From NCBI RefSeq assembly GCF_003268775.1, contig NZ_QLSU01000021.1, positions 1,254 through 65,253 on the forward strand: a stretch of DNA of 64,000 nucleotides. Direction: 5' to 3'. Made by a program: the position numbers and the translations under genes. Shown in pieces: positions 1-16,381 of this stretch. The stretch's first letter is position 1; every line of letters starts with the position of its first letter. The notes below the pieces were generated by a model. That model had not been told where the DNA came from, searched no databases, and was given only the letters and a program-made list of their open reading frames with translations. Origin of the DNA: Paraburkholderia unamae. Its GTDB lineage: Bacteria; Pseudomonadota; Gammaproteobacteria; Burkholderiales; Burkholderiaceae.

Positions 1-1059
1 AAGGCGTACGACCAGATCGACGCGGCACCGGAAGAAAAGGCACGTGGTATTACCATCAACACCGCGCACGTCGAGTACGAAACGGCTAACCGCCACTACG
101 CACACGTCGACTGCCCGGGCCACGCTGACTATGTGAAGAACATGATCACGGGCGCGGCACAGATGGACGGCGCAATCCTGGTGTGCTCGGCCGCTGACGG
201 CCCGATGCCGCAAACGCGTGAGCACATCCTGCTCGCCCGTCAGGTTGGCGTGCCTTACATCATCGTGTTCCTGAACAAGTGCGACATGGTCGACGACGCC
301 GAGCTGCTCGAGCTGGTCGAAATGGAAGTGCGCGAGCTTCTCTCGAAGTACGACTTCCCGGGCGACGACACGCCGATCATCAAGGGTTCGGCCAAGCTGG
401 CGCTGGAAGGCGACACGGGCGAGCTGGGCGAAGTGGCAATCATGAACCTGGCCGACGCACTCGACACGTACATCCCGACGCCGGAGCGCGCAGTTGACGG
501 CGCGTTCCTGATGCCGGTGGAAGACGTGTTCTCGATCTCGGGTCGCGGCACGGTGGTGACGGGTCGTATCGAGCGCGGTCTGGTCAAGGTCGGCGAGGAA
601 ATCGAAATCGTCGGTATCAAGCCGACGGTGAAGACGACCTGCACGGGCGTGGAAATGTTCCGCAAGCTGCTCGACCAGGGTCAGGCAGGCGACAACGTGG
701 GTATCCTGCTGCGCGGCACGAAGCGTGAAGACGTGGAGCGTGGCCAGGTTCTGGCGAAGCCGGGTTCGATCACGCCGCACACGCACTTCACGGCTGAAGT
801 GTACGTGCTGAGCAAGGACGAAGGCGGCCGTCACACGCCGTTCTTCAACAACTACCGTCCGCAGTTCTACTTCCGTACGACGGACGTGACGGGCTCGATC
901 GAGCTGCCGAAGGACAAGGAAATGGTCATGCCGGGCGACAACGTGTCGATCACGGTGAAGCTGATCGCTCCGATCGCGATGGAAGAAGGTCTGCGCTTCG
1001 CAATCCGCGAAGGTGGCCGTACCGTCGGCGCCGGCGTGGTTGCAAAGATCATCGAGTAA
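1..1059 (+). CDS. tuf: Elongation factor Tu, first copy (5' end outside window)
   Basis: This is the GTPase that delivers aminoacyl-tRNA to the ribosomal A site. The window opens in frame at codon 45 of a 396-residue protein, judged by alignment with the complete copy at 19941-21131. The P-loop is therefore outside the window. The visible part holds the DCPGHADY G3 motif, the NKCD G4 motif and all of beta-barrel domains 2 and 3. The visible 1059 bases differ from the second copy only at base 132 (T here, C at 20204; a silent tyrosine codon change), and similarity stops at the stop codon. It lies before tRNA-Trp, secE and nusG, the usual place for tufB. Identification is secure. Confidence 0.98.
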   Translation, partial: KAYDQIDAAPEEKARGITINTAHVEYETANRHYAHVDCPGHADYVKNMITGAAQMDGAILVCSAADGPMPQTREHILLARQVGVPYIIVFLNKCDMVDDAELLELVEMEVRELLSKYDFPGDDTPIIKGSAKLALEGDTGELGEVAIMNLADALDTYIPTPERAVDGAFLMPVEDVFSISGRGTVVTGRIERGLVKVGEEIEIVGIKPTVKTTCTGVEMFRKLLDQGQAGDNVGILLRGTKREDVERGQVLAKPGSITPHTHFTAEVYVLSKDEGGRHTPFFNNYRPQFYFRTTDVTGSIELPKDKEMVMPGDNVSITVKLIAPIAMEEGLRFAIREGGRTVGAGVVAKIIE

Positions 1060-1096
1060 GTTTTTTGCCAGTCTCGTTGATCGACTAAGTGGTTTC

Positions 1097-1120
1097 GGGG
1101 TTGGCTTTGCCGCCAACCCC
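1097..1120 (+). other. Stem-loop between tuf and tRNA-Trp
   Basis: Positions 1097-1105 (ggggttggc) pair perfectly with 1112-1120 (gccaacccc) around a 6-base loop. No T-run follows on the plus strand, so it is not a typical intrinsic terminator. It ends 10 bases before the mature tRNA-Trp and may help RNA processing or protect the 3' end of the tuf message. The structure is seen in the sequence; the role is inferred. Confidence 0.5.
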
Positions 1121-1130
1121 AACATGGTTT

Positions 1131-1206
1131 AGGGGTATAGCTCAACTGGCAGAGCGTCGGTCTCCAAAACCGAAGGTTGGGGGTTCGATTCCCTCTGCCC
1201 CTGCCA
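1131..1206 (+). tRNA. tRNA-Trp (anticodon CCA)
   Basis: This is a 76-base tRNA in full cloverleaf form. The acceptor strand agggg pairs with ccct, the anticodon loop is ctccaaa with CCA at 1164-1166, and the T-loop is ggttcgatt. The 3' CCA is encoded (1204-1206). It decodes UGG. It lies between tuf and secE on the same strand, an arrangement seen in other proteobacteria, so it is probably cut from a shared tuf-tRNA-secE-nusG transcript. Confidence 0.98.
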
Positions 1207-1212
1207 ACTTCT

Positions 1213-1237
1213 CGCGCTCAAGCGCGTTGTTCTTTAA
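1213..1237 (+). promoter_or_regulatory. Hairpin plus boxA-like element upstream of secE-nusG
   Basis: The inverted repeat cgcgct (1213-1218) and agcgcg (1221-1226) is followed by tgttctttaa (1228-1237). The latter resembles the rRNA boxA antitermination signal TGCTCTTTAACA, and hairpin-then-boxA recalls the boxB-boxA order of rRNA leaders. It could equally be a weak intrinsic terminator with an interrupted U-tract behind the tRNA. It lies six bases before the secE start codon. Motif likeness is by eye only. Confidence 0.35.
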
Positions 1238-1243
1238 GGTGTT

Positions 1244-1624
1244 ATGGCGAATCCTTCCGTCGAAACTGTTAATACTTCCAGCGACAAGCTGATGCTTGCA
1301 GCGGGTGTATTGTTGGTTGTGGCCGGGTTCGTAGGGTTCTACTGGCTCGCTAGCCAGGAGTGGTATGTCCGCGGTGCAGCGCTCGCAGTGGGCGTGATCG
1401 CGGGGGTGGTAGTCGGTCTTCTCTCGGCGCCCGGCAAGAGCTTCATCGCATTTGCCAAAGACTCGTACAAGGAAGTTCGCAAGGTCGTCTGGCCGACTCG
1501 CAAAGAGGCCACGCAAACGACGTTGGTGGTCTTCGGTTTTGTGCTGGCAATGGCCATCATTCTGTGGGTTTGCGACAAATCCATCGAGTGGGTGATTTTC
1601 TCGGCGATTCTGGGTTGGAAATGA
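1244..1624 (+). CDS. secE: Preprotein translocase subunit SecE
   Basis: This is the small essential subunit of the SecYEG inner-membrane channel; it clamps SecY. The 126-residue protein has three predicted membrane helices (about 17-36, 43-60 and 94-119), like the long E. coli form rather than the single-helix Gram-positive form. The conserved cytoplasmic amphipathic segment carries VVWPTR at residues 81-86. It sits one base upstream of nusG, so the two are co-transcribed, and follows tRNA-Trp without an obvious promoter of its own. Confidence 0.97.
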   Translation: MANPSVETVNTSSDKLMLAAGVLLVVAGFVGFYWLASQEWYVRGAALAVGVIAGVVVGLLSAPGKSFIAFAKDSYKEVRKVVWPTRKEATQTTLVVFGFVLAMAIILWVCDKSIEWVIFSAILGWK

Positions 1625-1625
1625 T

Positions 1626-2183
1626 ATGAGCGATACACCGGCACCCCCGAGCGGAAAACGTTGGTATGTGGTGCACGCCTACTCCGGCATGGAGAAGAGC
1701 GTGCAACGTGCGCTTCAAGAGCGTATCGAACGTGCTGACATGCAAGATAAGTTTGGCCAGATCCTCGTTCCGACTGAAGAAGTGGTCGAGGTGAAGGGTG
1801 GTCACAAATCGGTGACCGAACGTCGTTTCTTCCCGGGCTATGTCCTGGTTGAGATGGAAATGACGGACGAAACGTGGCACCTCGTGAAGAACACGGCAAA
1901 GGTGACCGGTTTCGTCGGCGGGGCGCGCAATCGCCCGAGCCCGATTTCGCCGCGCGAAGTCGAAAAGATCATGTCGCAGATGCAGGAAGGCGTTGAGAAG
2001 CCGCGCCCCAAGACCCTGTTCGAAGTCGGCGAGATGGTCCGCGTGAAGGAAGGTCCGTTCACGGACTTCAACGGCAGCGTCGAAGAAGTCAACTACGAAA
2101 AGTCGCGCGTCCGGGTCTCTGTTACCATTTTCGGTCGCGCCACACCGGTCGAACTCGAATTCGGCCAGGTCGAAAAGCTATAA
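1626..2183 (+). CDS. nusG: Transcription elongation/antitermination factor NusG
   Basis: NusG binds the RNA polymerase clamp, suppresses pausing, and links polymerase to Rho or to ribosomal protein S10. The 185-residue protein has an N-terminal NGN domain starting RWYVVHAYSGMEKSVQ and a C-terminal KOW domain from about residue 130 (VRVKEGPFTDFNG) ending in FGQVEKL. Length and order are standard. It starts one base after secE and is followed by a strong intrinsic terminator, so it closes the secE-nusG unit. Confidence 0.98.
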   Translation: MSDTPAPPSGKRWYVVHAYSGMEKSVQRALQERIERADMQDKFGQILVPTEEVVEVKGGHKSVTERRFFPGYVLVEMEMTDETWHLVKNTAKVTGFVGGARNRPSPISPREVEKIMSQMQEGVEKPRPKTLFEVGEMVRVKEGPFTDFNGSVEEVNYEKSRVRVSVTIFGRATPVELEFGQVEKL

Positions 2184-2193
2184 ATCGAATACG

Positions 2194-2225
2194 ACGGATC
2201 GCACTTTTGGTGCGGTCCGTTTTTC
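2194..2225 (+). terminator. Intrinsic terminator after nusG
   Basis: An 11-base-pair stem (2194-2204 with 2210-2220, one G-T pair) with a 5-base loop leads straight into a run of five T (2220-2224). It separates secE-nusG from the rplKAJL-rpoBC operon, as in E. coli. The next 149 bases to rplK must hold the L11 operon promoter, but I see no convincing -35/-10 pair there. Confidence 0.9.
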
Positions 2226-2374
2226 CGCGCTTACGGTCCGCGTCATGGCCGTAGAGGAGCGCCAGTAGTCCTGTCGGCTGTAGATGTAGCCAAAGCAGTT
2301 GGCACAGCGAAGATTGCGGCGAACGCGCGCTACCACTCACCAGAACGCTCACGCGTTCCAAAGAGGTTTTCAAC

Positions 2375-2806
2375 ATGGCAAAGAAAATCATCGGCTTTAT
2401 CAAGCTGCAGATTCCTGCAGGTAAAGCCAATCCGTCGCCGCCGGTCGGCCCGGCACTGGGTCAACGCGGCCTGAACATCATGGAGTTCTGCAAGGCGTTC
2501 AACGCGCAGACTCAAGCGATGGAACCGGGTCTGCCGATTCCGGTCGTCATCACCGCGTTCGCGGACAAGAGCTTCACGTTCGTCCTGAAGACGCCGCCGG
2601 CTACGGTTCTGATCAAGAAGGCAGCGAAGGTCGACAAGGGTTCGGCCAAGCCGCACACCGACAAGGTCGCCACGATCACGCGCGCGCAAGCCGAAGAAAT
2701 CGCCAAGACCAAGATGCCGGACCTCACGGCAGCCGATATGGATGCAGCGGTCCGCACGATCGCTGGTAGCGCCCGCTCGATGGGCATCGTCGTGGAGGGC
2801 GTGTAA
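2375..2806 (+). CDS. rplK: 50S ribosomal protein L11
   Basis: L11 forms the GTPase-associated centre with L10/L12 and 23S rRNA and is needed for RelA activation by uncharged tRNA. The 143-residue protein has the typical start IIGFIKLQIPAGKANPSPPV, the proline-rich N-terminal domain, and the RNA-binding C-terminal domain ending in the conserved GSARSMGI near the terminus. It opens the rplKAJL-rpoBC operon and its stop codon abuts the ATG of rplA. Confidence 0.98.
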   Translation: MAKKIIGFIKLQIPAGKANPSPPVGPALGQRGLNIMEFCKAFNAQTQAMEPGLPIPVVITAFADKSFTFVLKTPPATVLIKKAAKVDKGSAKPHTDKVATITRAQAEEIAKTKMPDLTAADMDAAVRTIAGSARSMGIVVEGV

Positions 2807-3502
2807 ATGGCTAAGGTTTCCAAGCGTCAAAAGGCACTGGCCGCCAAGATCGACCGCCAGAAGCAATACCCGATCGGCGACGCACTGTCGCTCGTGAAGG
2901 AATGCGCCACGGCGAAGTTCGACGAGTCGATCGACGTTGCAGTGCAGCTCGGCATCGATGCGAAGAAGTCGGACCAGGTCGTTCGCGGCTCGGTCGTTCT
3001 GCCCGCTGGTACCGGCAAGTCGGTCCGCGTTGCAGTGTTCGCGCAAGGTGAAAAGGCTGAACAAGCCAAGGCAGCAGGCGCTGAGATCGTCGGTATGGAA
3101 GACCTCGCCGAGCAGATCAAGGGCGGCAACCTGAACTTCGACATCGTGATCGCTTCGCCGGACACGATGCGCGTCGTCGGTACGCTCGGTCAGATCCTCG
3201 GCCCGCGCGGCCTCATGCCGAACCCGAAGGTCGGTACGGTCACGCCGGACGTCGCCACCGCGGTCAAGAACGCGAAGGCTGGTCAGGTGCAATTCCGTGT
3301 CGACAAGGCCGGTATCATCCACGCGACCATCGGCCGTGCTTCGTTCGAGCCGACCGCGCTGCGCAGCAACCTGGACGCGCTCCTCGAAGCGCTGACCAAG
3401 GCCAAGCCGGCAACGAGCAAGGGCGTGTACCTGCGTAAGGTCGCTGTTTCGAGCACGATGGGTGTTGGCGTTCGCGTCGACCAGTCGTCGCTGGCAGCGT
3501 AA
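2807..3502 (+). CDS. rplA: 50S ribosomal protein L1
   Basis: L1 makes up the mobile L1 stalk that handles the E-site tRNA; in many bacteria it represses its own operon by binding the rplK leader. The 231-residue protein has the typical MAKVSKRQKALAAKID start and the conserved LGQILGPRGLMPNPK segment in domain II. It begins immediately after the rplK stop with no spacer, suggesting translational coupling. A structured gap of 322 bases separates it from rplJ. Confidence 0.98.
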   Translation: MAKVSKRQKALAAKIDRQKQYPIGDALSLVKECATAKFDESIDVAVQLGIDAKKSDQVVRGSVVLPAGTGKSVRVAVFAQGEKAEQAKAAGAEIVGMEDLAEQIKGGNLNFDIVIASPDTMRVVGTLGQILGPRGLMPNPKVGTVTPDVATAVKNAKAGQVQFRVDKAGIIHATIGRASFEPTALRSNLDALLEALTKAKPATSKGVYLRKVAVSSTMGVGVRVDQSSLAA

Positions 3503-3824
3503 GCTTCGCAAAAAGTTTTGCCGCGTTGACGCTCGATTGGGCAGCAGCGCGGATTTAAAGGGCTTTGGGCGGTTGCGCGGTGGCAAGTACCGCATCGCGC
3601 AACCGGTTGTCAAAGACCGTTGGCGGAAGTGCAGCAGTTGGGCGCTTCCTTAATGTAAAGCCAACGCAGATGGCGAACCCGAAAAGGTTTTGAAGTGCTG
3701 ATGTGAGCGGGAGCGGGCGGTAACGCCCGAAGATGCAAGCTGATTTACTCCGGACTGGTCGGTCGCCGTTGTTGAACGCGGCATCTGGCGCAACTGCGTT
3801 GGGTGTCGAATCTGGAGGTTAACC
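3503..3824 (+). promoter_or_regulatory. rplA-rplJ gap, probable L10 autoregulatory leader
   Basis: This 322-base stretch has no gene. It contains a clear stem, ggttgcgc (3571-3578) with gcgcaacc (3597-3604), with a further short ggt/acc pairing inside. In E. coli the mRNA upstream of rplJ folds to bind the L10(L12)4 complex and repress translation, and position and length here fit that role. I did not fold it fully, and no intrinsic terminator is evident. A good ribosome site (ggagg) precedes the GTG of rplJ. Confidence 0.5.
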
Positions 3825-4325
3825 GTGCCACTGAACAAAGAAGGTAAGCAGGCCGTCGTGGCTGAAGTCTCCGCGCAAGTCGCGAAGGCTCAGACCGTCG
3901 TGTTGGCCGAGTATCGTGGAATCGCGGTTGGCGATCTGACCAAGCTGCGCGCGAAAGCGCGTGAGCAACAGGTGTACCTGCGCGTGTTGAAGAACACGCT
4001 GGCGCGTCGCGCTGTCGAAGGTACCCCGTTTGCTTCGCTGGCAGAGCAGATGACTGGCCCCCTGATCTACGGCATCTCGGAAGATGCAATTGCTGCTGCG
4101 AAGGTCGTCAACGACTTCGCAAAGAGCAATGACAAGTTGGTCATCAAGGCTGGTTCCTACGAAGGCAACGTGATGGACAAGGCAGGCGTGCAAGCGCTGG
4201 CCAGCATCCCGAGCCGCGAAGAACTGCTCTCGAAGCTGCTGTTCGTTATGCAAGCTCCTGTCTCCGGCTTTGCGCGTGCACTCGCCGCGCTGGCAGAGAA
4301 GAAGCAAGCAGAAGAAGCTGCCTGA
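3825..4325 (+). CDS. rplJ: 50S ribosomal protein L10
   Basis: L10 anchors the L7/L12 dimers to the ribosome and is the usual translational repressor of this part of the operon. The 166-residue protein begins at GTG with a clear ggagg site. It has the globular rRNA-binding domain (PLNKEGKQAVVAEVS at the start, LRVLKNTLARRA in the middle) and a C-terminal helix ending AALAEKKQAEEAA that carries the L12 dimers. It is 75 bases ahead of rplL. Confidence 0.97.
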   Translation: MPLNKEGKQAVVAEVSAQVAKAQTVVLAEYRGIAVGDLTKLRAKAREQQVYLRVLKNTLARRAVEGTPFASLAEQMTGPLIYGISEDAIAAAKVVNDFAKSNDKLVIKAGSYEGNVMDKAGVQALASIPSREELLSKLLFVMQAPVSGFARALAALAEKKQAEEAA

Positions 4326-4400
4326 TTTCAGGCAGTCGAACAAGCAAGAGCGAGCGAAGATCGCTAGCTGTTTCCGAATTCAAATCTGGAGTAATTTCAA

Positions 4401-4775
4401 ATGGCAATCGCAAAAGAAGACATCCTCGAAGCCGTTGGCTCGATGTCGGTTCTCGAACTGAACGAACTGGTCAAGGCATTCGAAGAGAAGTTTGGCGTGT
4501 CGGCAGCTGCTGTGGCAGTCGCTGGCCCGGCAGGCGGCGGCGCTGCTGCTGCTGCTGAAGAGCAGACCGAATTCACGGTCAACCTGCTCGAAGCAGGCGC
4601 AAACAAGGTTTCGGTCATTAAGGCTGTTCGCGAACTGACGGGTCTCGGCCTGAAGGAAGCGAAGGACCTGGTTGACGGTGCACCGAAGCCTGTTAAGGAA
4701 GCTGTGCCCAAGGCTGCTGCTGAAGAAGCCAAGAAGAAGCTGGAAGAAGCCGGCGCGAAGGCTGAAATCAAGTAA
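4401..4775 (+). CDS. rplL: 50S ribosomal protein L7/L12
   Basis: This is the multi-copy stalk protein that recruits translational GTPases. Its 124 residues comprise an N-terminal dimerisation domain (KEDILEAVGSMSVLELNELV), an alanine/glycine hinge near residues 36-54, and a C-terminal domain with the factor-binding face VIKAVRELTGLGLKEAKDLV. It is followed by an intrinsic terminator, so L12 can be made in excess of the polymerase subunits encoded downstream. Confidence 0.98.
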   Translation: MAIAKEDILEAVGSMSVLELNELVKAFEEKFGVSAAAVAVAGPAGGGAAAAAEEQTEFTVNLLEAGANKVSVIKAVRELTGLGLKEAKDLVDGAPKPVKEAVPKAAAEEAKKKLEEAGAKAEIK

Positions 4776-4795
4776 GTTTCAGCGCGCTGTGCGAA

Positions 4796-4826
4796 GGCTG
4801 GCGGTTTTTACACCGCCGGCCTTTTT
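4796..4826 (+). terminator. Terminator/attenuator between rplL and rpoB
   Basis: A 10-base-pair stem (4796-4805 with 4812-4821, one G-T pair) and a 6-base loop are followed by five T. In E. coli a partial terminator at this same site lowers rpoBC expression relative to the ribosomal proteins. As no strong promoter is visible between here and rpoB, this one is probably also leaky. Confidence 0.85.
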
Positions 4827-5140
4827 GTGCTTTGTGGGTTCTGCGTTTTTGTGTTCGATTTTTTGCAAGTCGGAGGCGTGAATGCGGGACCGAGAAGCCA
4901 AAGAAAATCGTCTTTCGCTGCGTGAGGTATGCGTGGGGGGCGGCGCTTCTCTTTGTCTTCTGAAGCGACTGCAGAAGGCAAGTTTGGTCGGGCAGCGGGC
5001 ACGTTATGACAAGCCGAAATCCGTTGCCGTCAGCCAGCGGTTGGTAGAGGCCAACCACCAAGCTTCCAGGGCTCGCGAAGCCATCGGGTCTCAGTCGGTG
5101 AACACTCGGGTCGTCCTACCCGCCGTGATTCGGAGATCGT
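4827..5140 (+). other. Gene-free leader upstream of rpoB
   Basis: These 314 bases carry no gene. A small hairpin, ggttgg (5039-5044) with ccaacc (5051-5056), is the clearest structure. A T-rich stretch lies just after the attenuator. I see no good sigma70 promoter. The segment may hold an RNase III processing site, as the E. coli rplL-rpoB spacer does, but that is inference from position only. Confidence 0.4.
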
Positions 5141-9247
<4,107 letters not shown>

Positions 9248-9268
9248 TCGGACTACGGAGAGAAGGCA

Positions 9269-13522
<4,254 letters not shown>

Positions 13523-13572
13523 GCGCGGGGCGGCGCAAGCCGCCTTTCGCCCTCGGGCTGGAATGGCCTCGC

Positions 13573-13607
13573 AAAGCCGCCTGGTTTCGACCGGGCGGCT
13601 TTTTTTA
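13573..13607 (+). terminator. Intrinsic terminator of the rplKAJL-rpoBC operon
   Basis: The stem aaagccgcc (13573-13581) pairs with ggcggcttt (13594-13602), extended inward by four more pairs to a ttcg loop, and runs into a tract of seven T. It lies 50 bases after the rpoC stop codon. Confidence 0.93.
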
Positions 13608-13793
13608 TTGGCGCGCGCTTTGCGCGCTGGCGGCATGCAAGCTTGCGCACTGACGCCTGCGGCCTCGTGCCGCAGCGCCGGATCGCTCGCTGCGCGCATC
13701 GGTGAGGCGTGCTAACGTAACGCGCCAAGGCAGTCTGCGTGGGTCTTTTCGTACGGCGCGGGCGGCATTTATCTGAATCTGGAGGCGGTAATC

Positions 13794-14120
13794 ATGTGGG
13801 TCGTTGGACTCGGTCTCATCCTGAATCTGGCGGCGTGCGTCGCCAGCTTTTCGCAGTTGCTGCATCACGTCGGCAATCAGCCGGCGGCGAACTTCTTCGC
13901 GACCTTCCTCGTGATGTGGGCATTCCTGATCATCGGCTTCATCATGCTGCTCGCGAACCGGCTCAAAGGCGGCGTCGCGCTGCTCGCGATCGGCTCGCTT
14001 CTGTTCGTCGGCGCGAATGTCGTGCTCTTCGGCTCCGGCGTGTTCGTGATCGCCGCCGTGGTCGTGGCTATCCTCACGATCGTTGGCGCGGTTCGGGTCG
14101 CGCGCCGCCGCGCTGCCTGA
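13794..14120 (+). CDS. Small integral membrane protein of unknown function
   Basis: The protein has 108 residues and is mostly hydrophobic. There are about four predicted membrane segments (around 2-22, 33-54, 60-77 and 79-101) and a short basic C-terminus, VRVARRRAA. A ggagg site precedes the ATG by a normal distance and codon use matches the neighbours, so it is probably a real gene. It stands alone between the rpoC terminator and recQ. I recognise no family and no catalytic motif; it could be a structural or stress-related membrane protein. Confidence 0.75.
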   Translation: MWVVGLGLILNLAACVASFSQLLHHVGNQPAANFFATFLVMWAFLIIGFIMLLANRLKGGVALLAIGSLLFVGANVVLFGSGVFVIAAVVVAILTIVGAVRVARRRAA

Positions 14121-14458
14121 CGAACCCGGCTTCACGTAGGGCCGGGTCCGAACAAGCCGGTCCGCACTTTCCGCTTCCTTCCTCTTTCGGCTCGCCGGCT
14201 CGACGCACAAGTGCGTTGCCGGCGCGCGCTTTCCGTTCTGCCGCGCAAACGCGTTGCGGCGCACCTTGCCCCGTCATTTCAGATTCGACCGGTAGTTCGC
14301 CTGGGTTTCCGGCCATACTCCGGTTGGGAAGTTGCCTCTGACGGAGGTTCGATGCAGGCTTTGCGCCTCGACCTTTTGGCTAACGTTGTTTCAAGTGACG
14401 TTTAAGGAGCGCCGCGGTTGGTAAAATGCGCCGACCCGCTTCACTTCCCGTGCCCTTC
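14121..14458 (+). other. Gap before recQ
   Basis: This gap of about 340 bases has no convincing gene. A 7-base-pair stem, acccggc (14124-14130) with gccgggt (14141-14147), lies just after the membrane protein but lacks a T-run. The sequence aaggag at 14404-14409 could serve an ATG at 14426 that is in frame with recQ. I see no clear promoter. Confidence 0.4.
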
Positions 14459-16306
14459 ATGTCCCGCTCCCTCGAAATTCTCAACGAAGTCTTCGGTTAT
14501 CCCGCATTTAGAGGGCAGCAAGCCGAGATCGTCGAGCACGTCGCAGCGGGCGGCGATTCGCTGGTGCTCATGCCGACCGGCGGCGGCAAATCGCTCTGCT
14601 ACCAGATTCCCGCGCTCGTGCGGCATGAAGCGGGGCTCGGCGCGGGCATCGTCGTGTCGCCGCTCATCGCGCTCATGCAGGACCAGGTGGCGGCGCTCAC
14701 GGAAGTCGGCGTACGCGCCGCTTATCTCAATTCGACGCTGAGCGGCGCGGAAGCGGCGGCGACCGAGCGCGCGCTACGCGAGGGCGATCTCGATCTGCTC
14801 TACGTTGCGCCCGAGCGGCTGATGACCCCGCGCTTTCTCGACCTGCTCGAACGCACGCGCATCGGCCTCTTCGCGATCGATGAGGCGCACTGCGTATCGC
14901 AATGGGGCCACGACTTCCGCCCCGAATACATCCAGCTCTCGGTGCTGCACGAGCGCTTTCCGGACGTGCCGCGTATCGCGCTCACGGCCACCGCCGACGC
15001 CATCACGCGCGACGAGATCGCGCATCGCCTCGCGCTGGACGACGCGCGCGTGTTCGTTTCGAGTTTCGACCGTCCGAACATCCGCTATCGCATTGTCGAG
15101 AAGGACAATGCGCGCACGCAGTTGCTCGACTTCATCCGCGCGGAGCATACGCGCGCCGACGGCACCACCGATGCGGGTGTCGTGTACTGCCTCTCGCGCC
15201 GCAAGGTCGAGGAAACGGCGGAGTGGCTGAAGGGGCAGGGGGTGCGCGCGCTGCCGTACCACGCCGGCATGGAGTTCGAGATACGCCAGAAGCACCAGGA
15301 ACTGTTCCAGCGCGAAGAGGGTGTGGTGATGTGCGCGACCATCGCGTTCGGCATGGGGATCGACAAGCCGGACGTGCGTTTCGTCGCGCACCTGGATTTG
15401 CCCAAAAGCGTGGAAGGCTACTACCAGGAAACCGGCCGCGCGGGCCGCGACGGGCTGGCGGCCAATGCATGGATGGCCTACGGTCTCGGCGACGTCGTGC
15501 AGCAGCGCAAGATGATCGACGAGTCCGAAGCCGACGAGCAGCACAAGCGCGTGCAGACCGGCAAGCTCGACGCGCTGCTCGGCCTGTGCGAAACGGCCAC
15601 ATGCCGCCGCGTGCGCCTGCTCGCGTACTTTGGCGAGGAGAGCCAGCCGTGCGGCAACTGCGACACGTGCATCGAGCCGCCCGCCACATGGGACGCCACG
15701 CGAGAGGCGCAAATGGCGCTTTCCTGCGTGTTCCGCGCGCAGCGCGCGAGCGGCTTCAATTTCGGCGCCGGCCACCTGATCGACATCCTGCGCGGCAACC
15801 GCAACGAAAAGATCTTGCAGCGCGGGCACGAGAAGATTTCCACCTTCGGCATCGGCTCCGCGCTTTCGGAACCCGAATGGCGCGCGATCTTCCGGCAACT
15901 GGTGGCGTTCGGCTATCTCACCGTCGACCACGACGGGTACGGCTCGCTCGTCCTCACCGAGGCCAGCAAAGCCGTCCTCAAGGGCGAGCAGAACGTCACG
16001 ATGCGCCGCTACGTGAAGCCCACGCGTACGCGCGCCTCGTCGGGCCGCACGAGCGAGCGTGCCGATCCGACCCTCGGCATGAGCCCGCGCCAGCGTTCGC
16101 GCTGGGAGCGTCTGCGCTTGTGGCGCACGGAAACCGCCAAGAGCGAGGGCGTGCCGGCCTACGTCATCTTCCACGACGCCACGCTGGCGGAAATCGCGCG
16201 CAACGGCCCGGAATCGGTGGACGAGCTGCGCGATATCCCGGGCATCGGCGCGCGCAAGCTCGAACGCTTCGGCGAGGAACTCGTCGAGGTCGTGGGCGAC
16301 GAATAA
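14459..16306 (+). CDS. recQ: ATP-dependent DNA helicase RecQ
   Basis: This superfamily 2 3'-5' helicase acts in RecF-pathway recombination and restart of stalled forks. From this start it has 615 residues: helicase core with Walker A TGGGKS (residues 40-45) and DEAH box (141-144); the RecQ C-terminal zinc site with cysteines in CETATC and CGNCDTC; winged helix; and a C-terminal HRDC domain around 530-610 with the helix-hairpin motif LRDIPGIGARKLERFGEEL. An in-frame ATG at 14426 would add 11 residues not typical of the family; neither start has ideal ribosome-site spacing. Confidence 0.96.
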   Translation: MSRSLEILNEVFGYPAFRGQQAEIVEHVAAGGDSLVLMPTGGGKSLCYQIPALVRHEAGLGAGIVVSPLIALMQDQVAALTEVGVRAAYLNSTLSGAEAAATERALREGDLDLLYVAPERLMTPRFLDLLERTRIGLFAIDEAHCVSQWGHDFRPEYIQLSVLHERFPDVPRIALTATADAITRDEIAHRLALDDARVFVSSFDRPNIRYRIVEKDNARTQLLDFIRAEHTRADGTTDAGVVYCLSRRKVEETAEWLKGQGVRALPYHAGMEFEIRQKHQELFQREEGVVMCATIAFGMGIDKPDVRFVAHLDLPKSVEGYYQETGRAGRDGLAANAWMAYGLGDVVQQRKMIDESEADEQHKRVQTGKLDALLGLCETATCRRVRLLAYFGEESQPCGNCDTCIEPPATWDATREAQMALSCVFRAQRASGFNFGAGHLIDILRGNRNEKILQRGHEKISTFGIGSALSEPEWRAIFRQLVAFGYLTVDHDGYGSLVLTEASKAVLKGEQNVTMRRYVKPTRTRASSGRTSERADPTLGMSPRQRSRWERLRLWRTETAKSEGVPAYVIFHDATLAEIARNGPESVDELRDIPGIGARKLERFGEELVEVVGDE

Positions 16307-16381
16307 GTCGCTCGCTCGCCTGTCGCCGCCGGATTGTCACGGCGCTGTCACTTCCTCTGTCGTCCGAAATGTCGCAAGCCG

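Noticed and set aside
1060..1096. T-run after first tuf as a terminator
   Set aside because: The T-run precedes rather than follows the stem at 1097-1120, so it cannot act as an intrinsic terminator.
14426..14458. Upstream ATG for recQ
   Set aside because: It adds 11 residues unlike known RecQ proteins; aaggag is 16 bases away, too far for a firm call, so the family-length start was kept.
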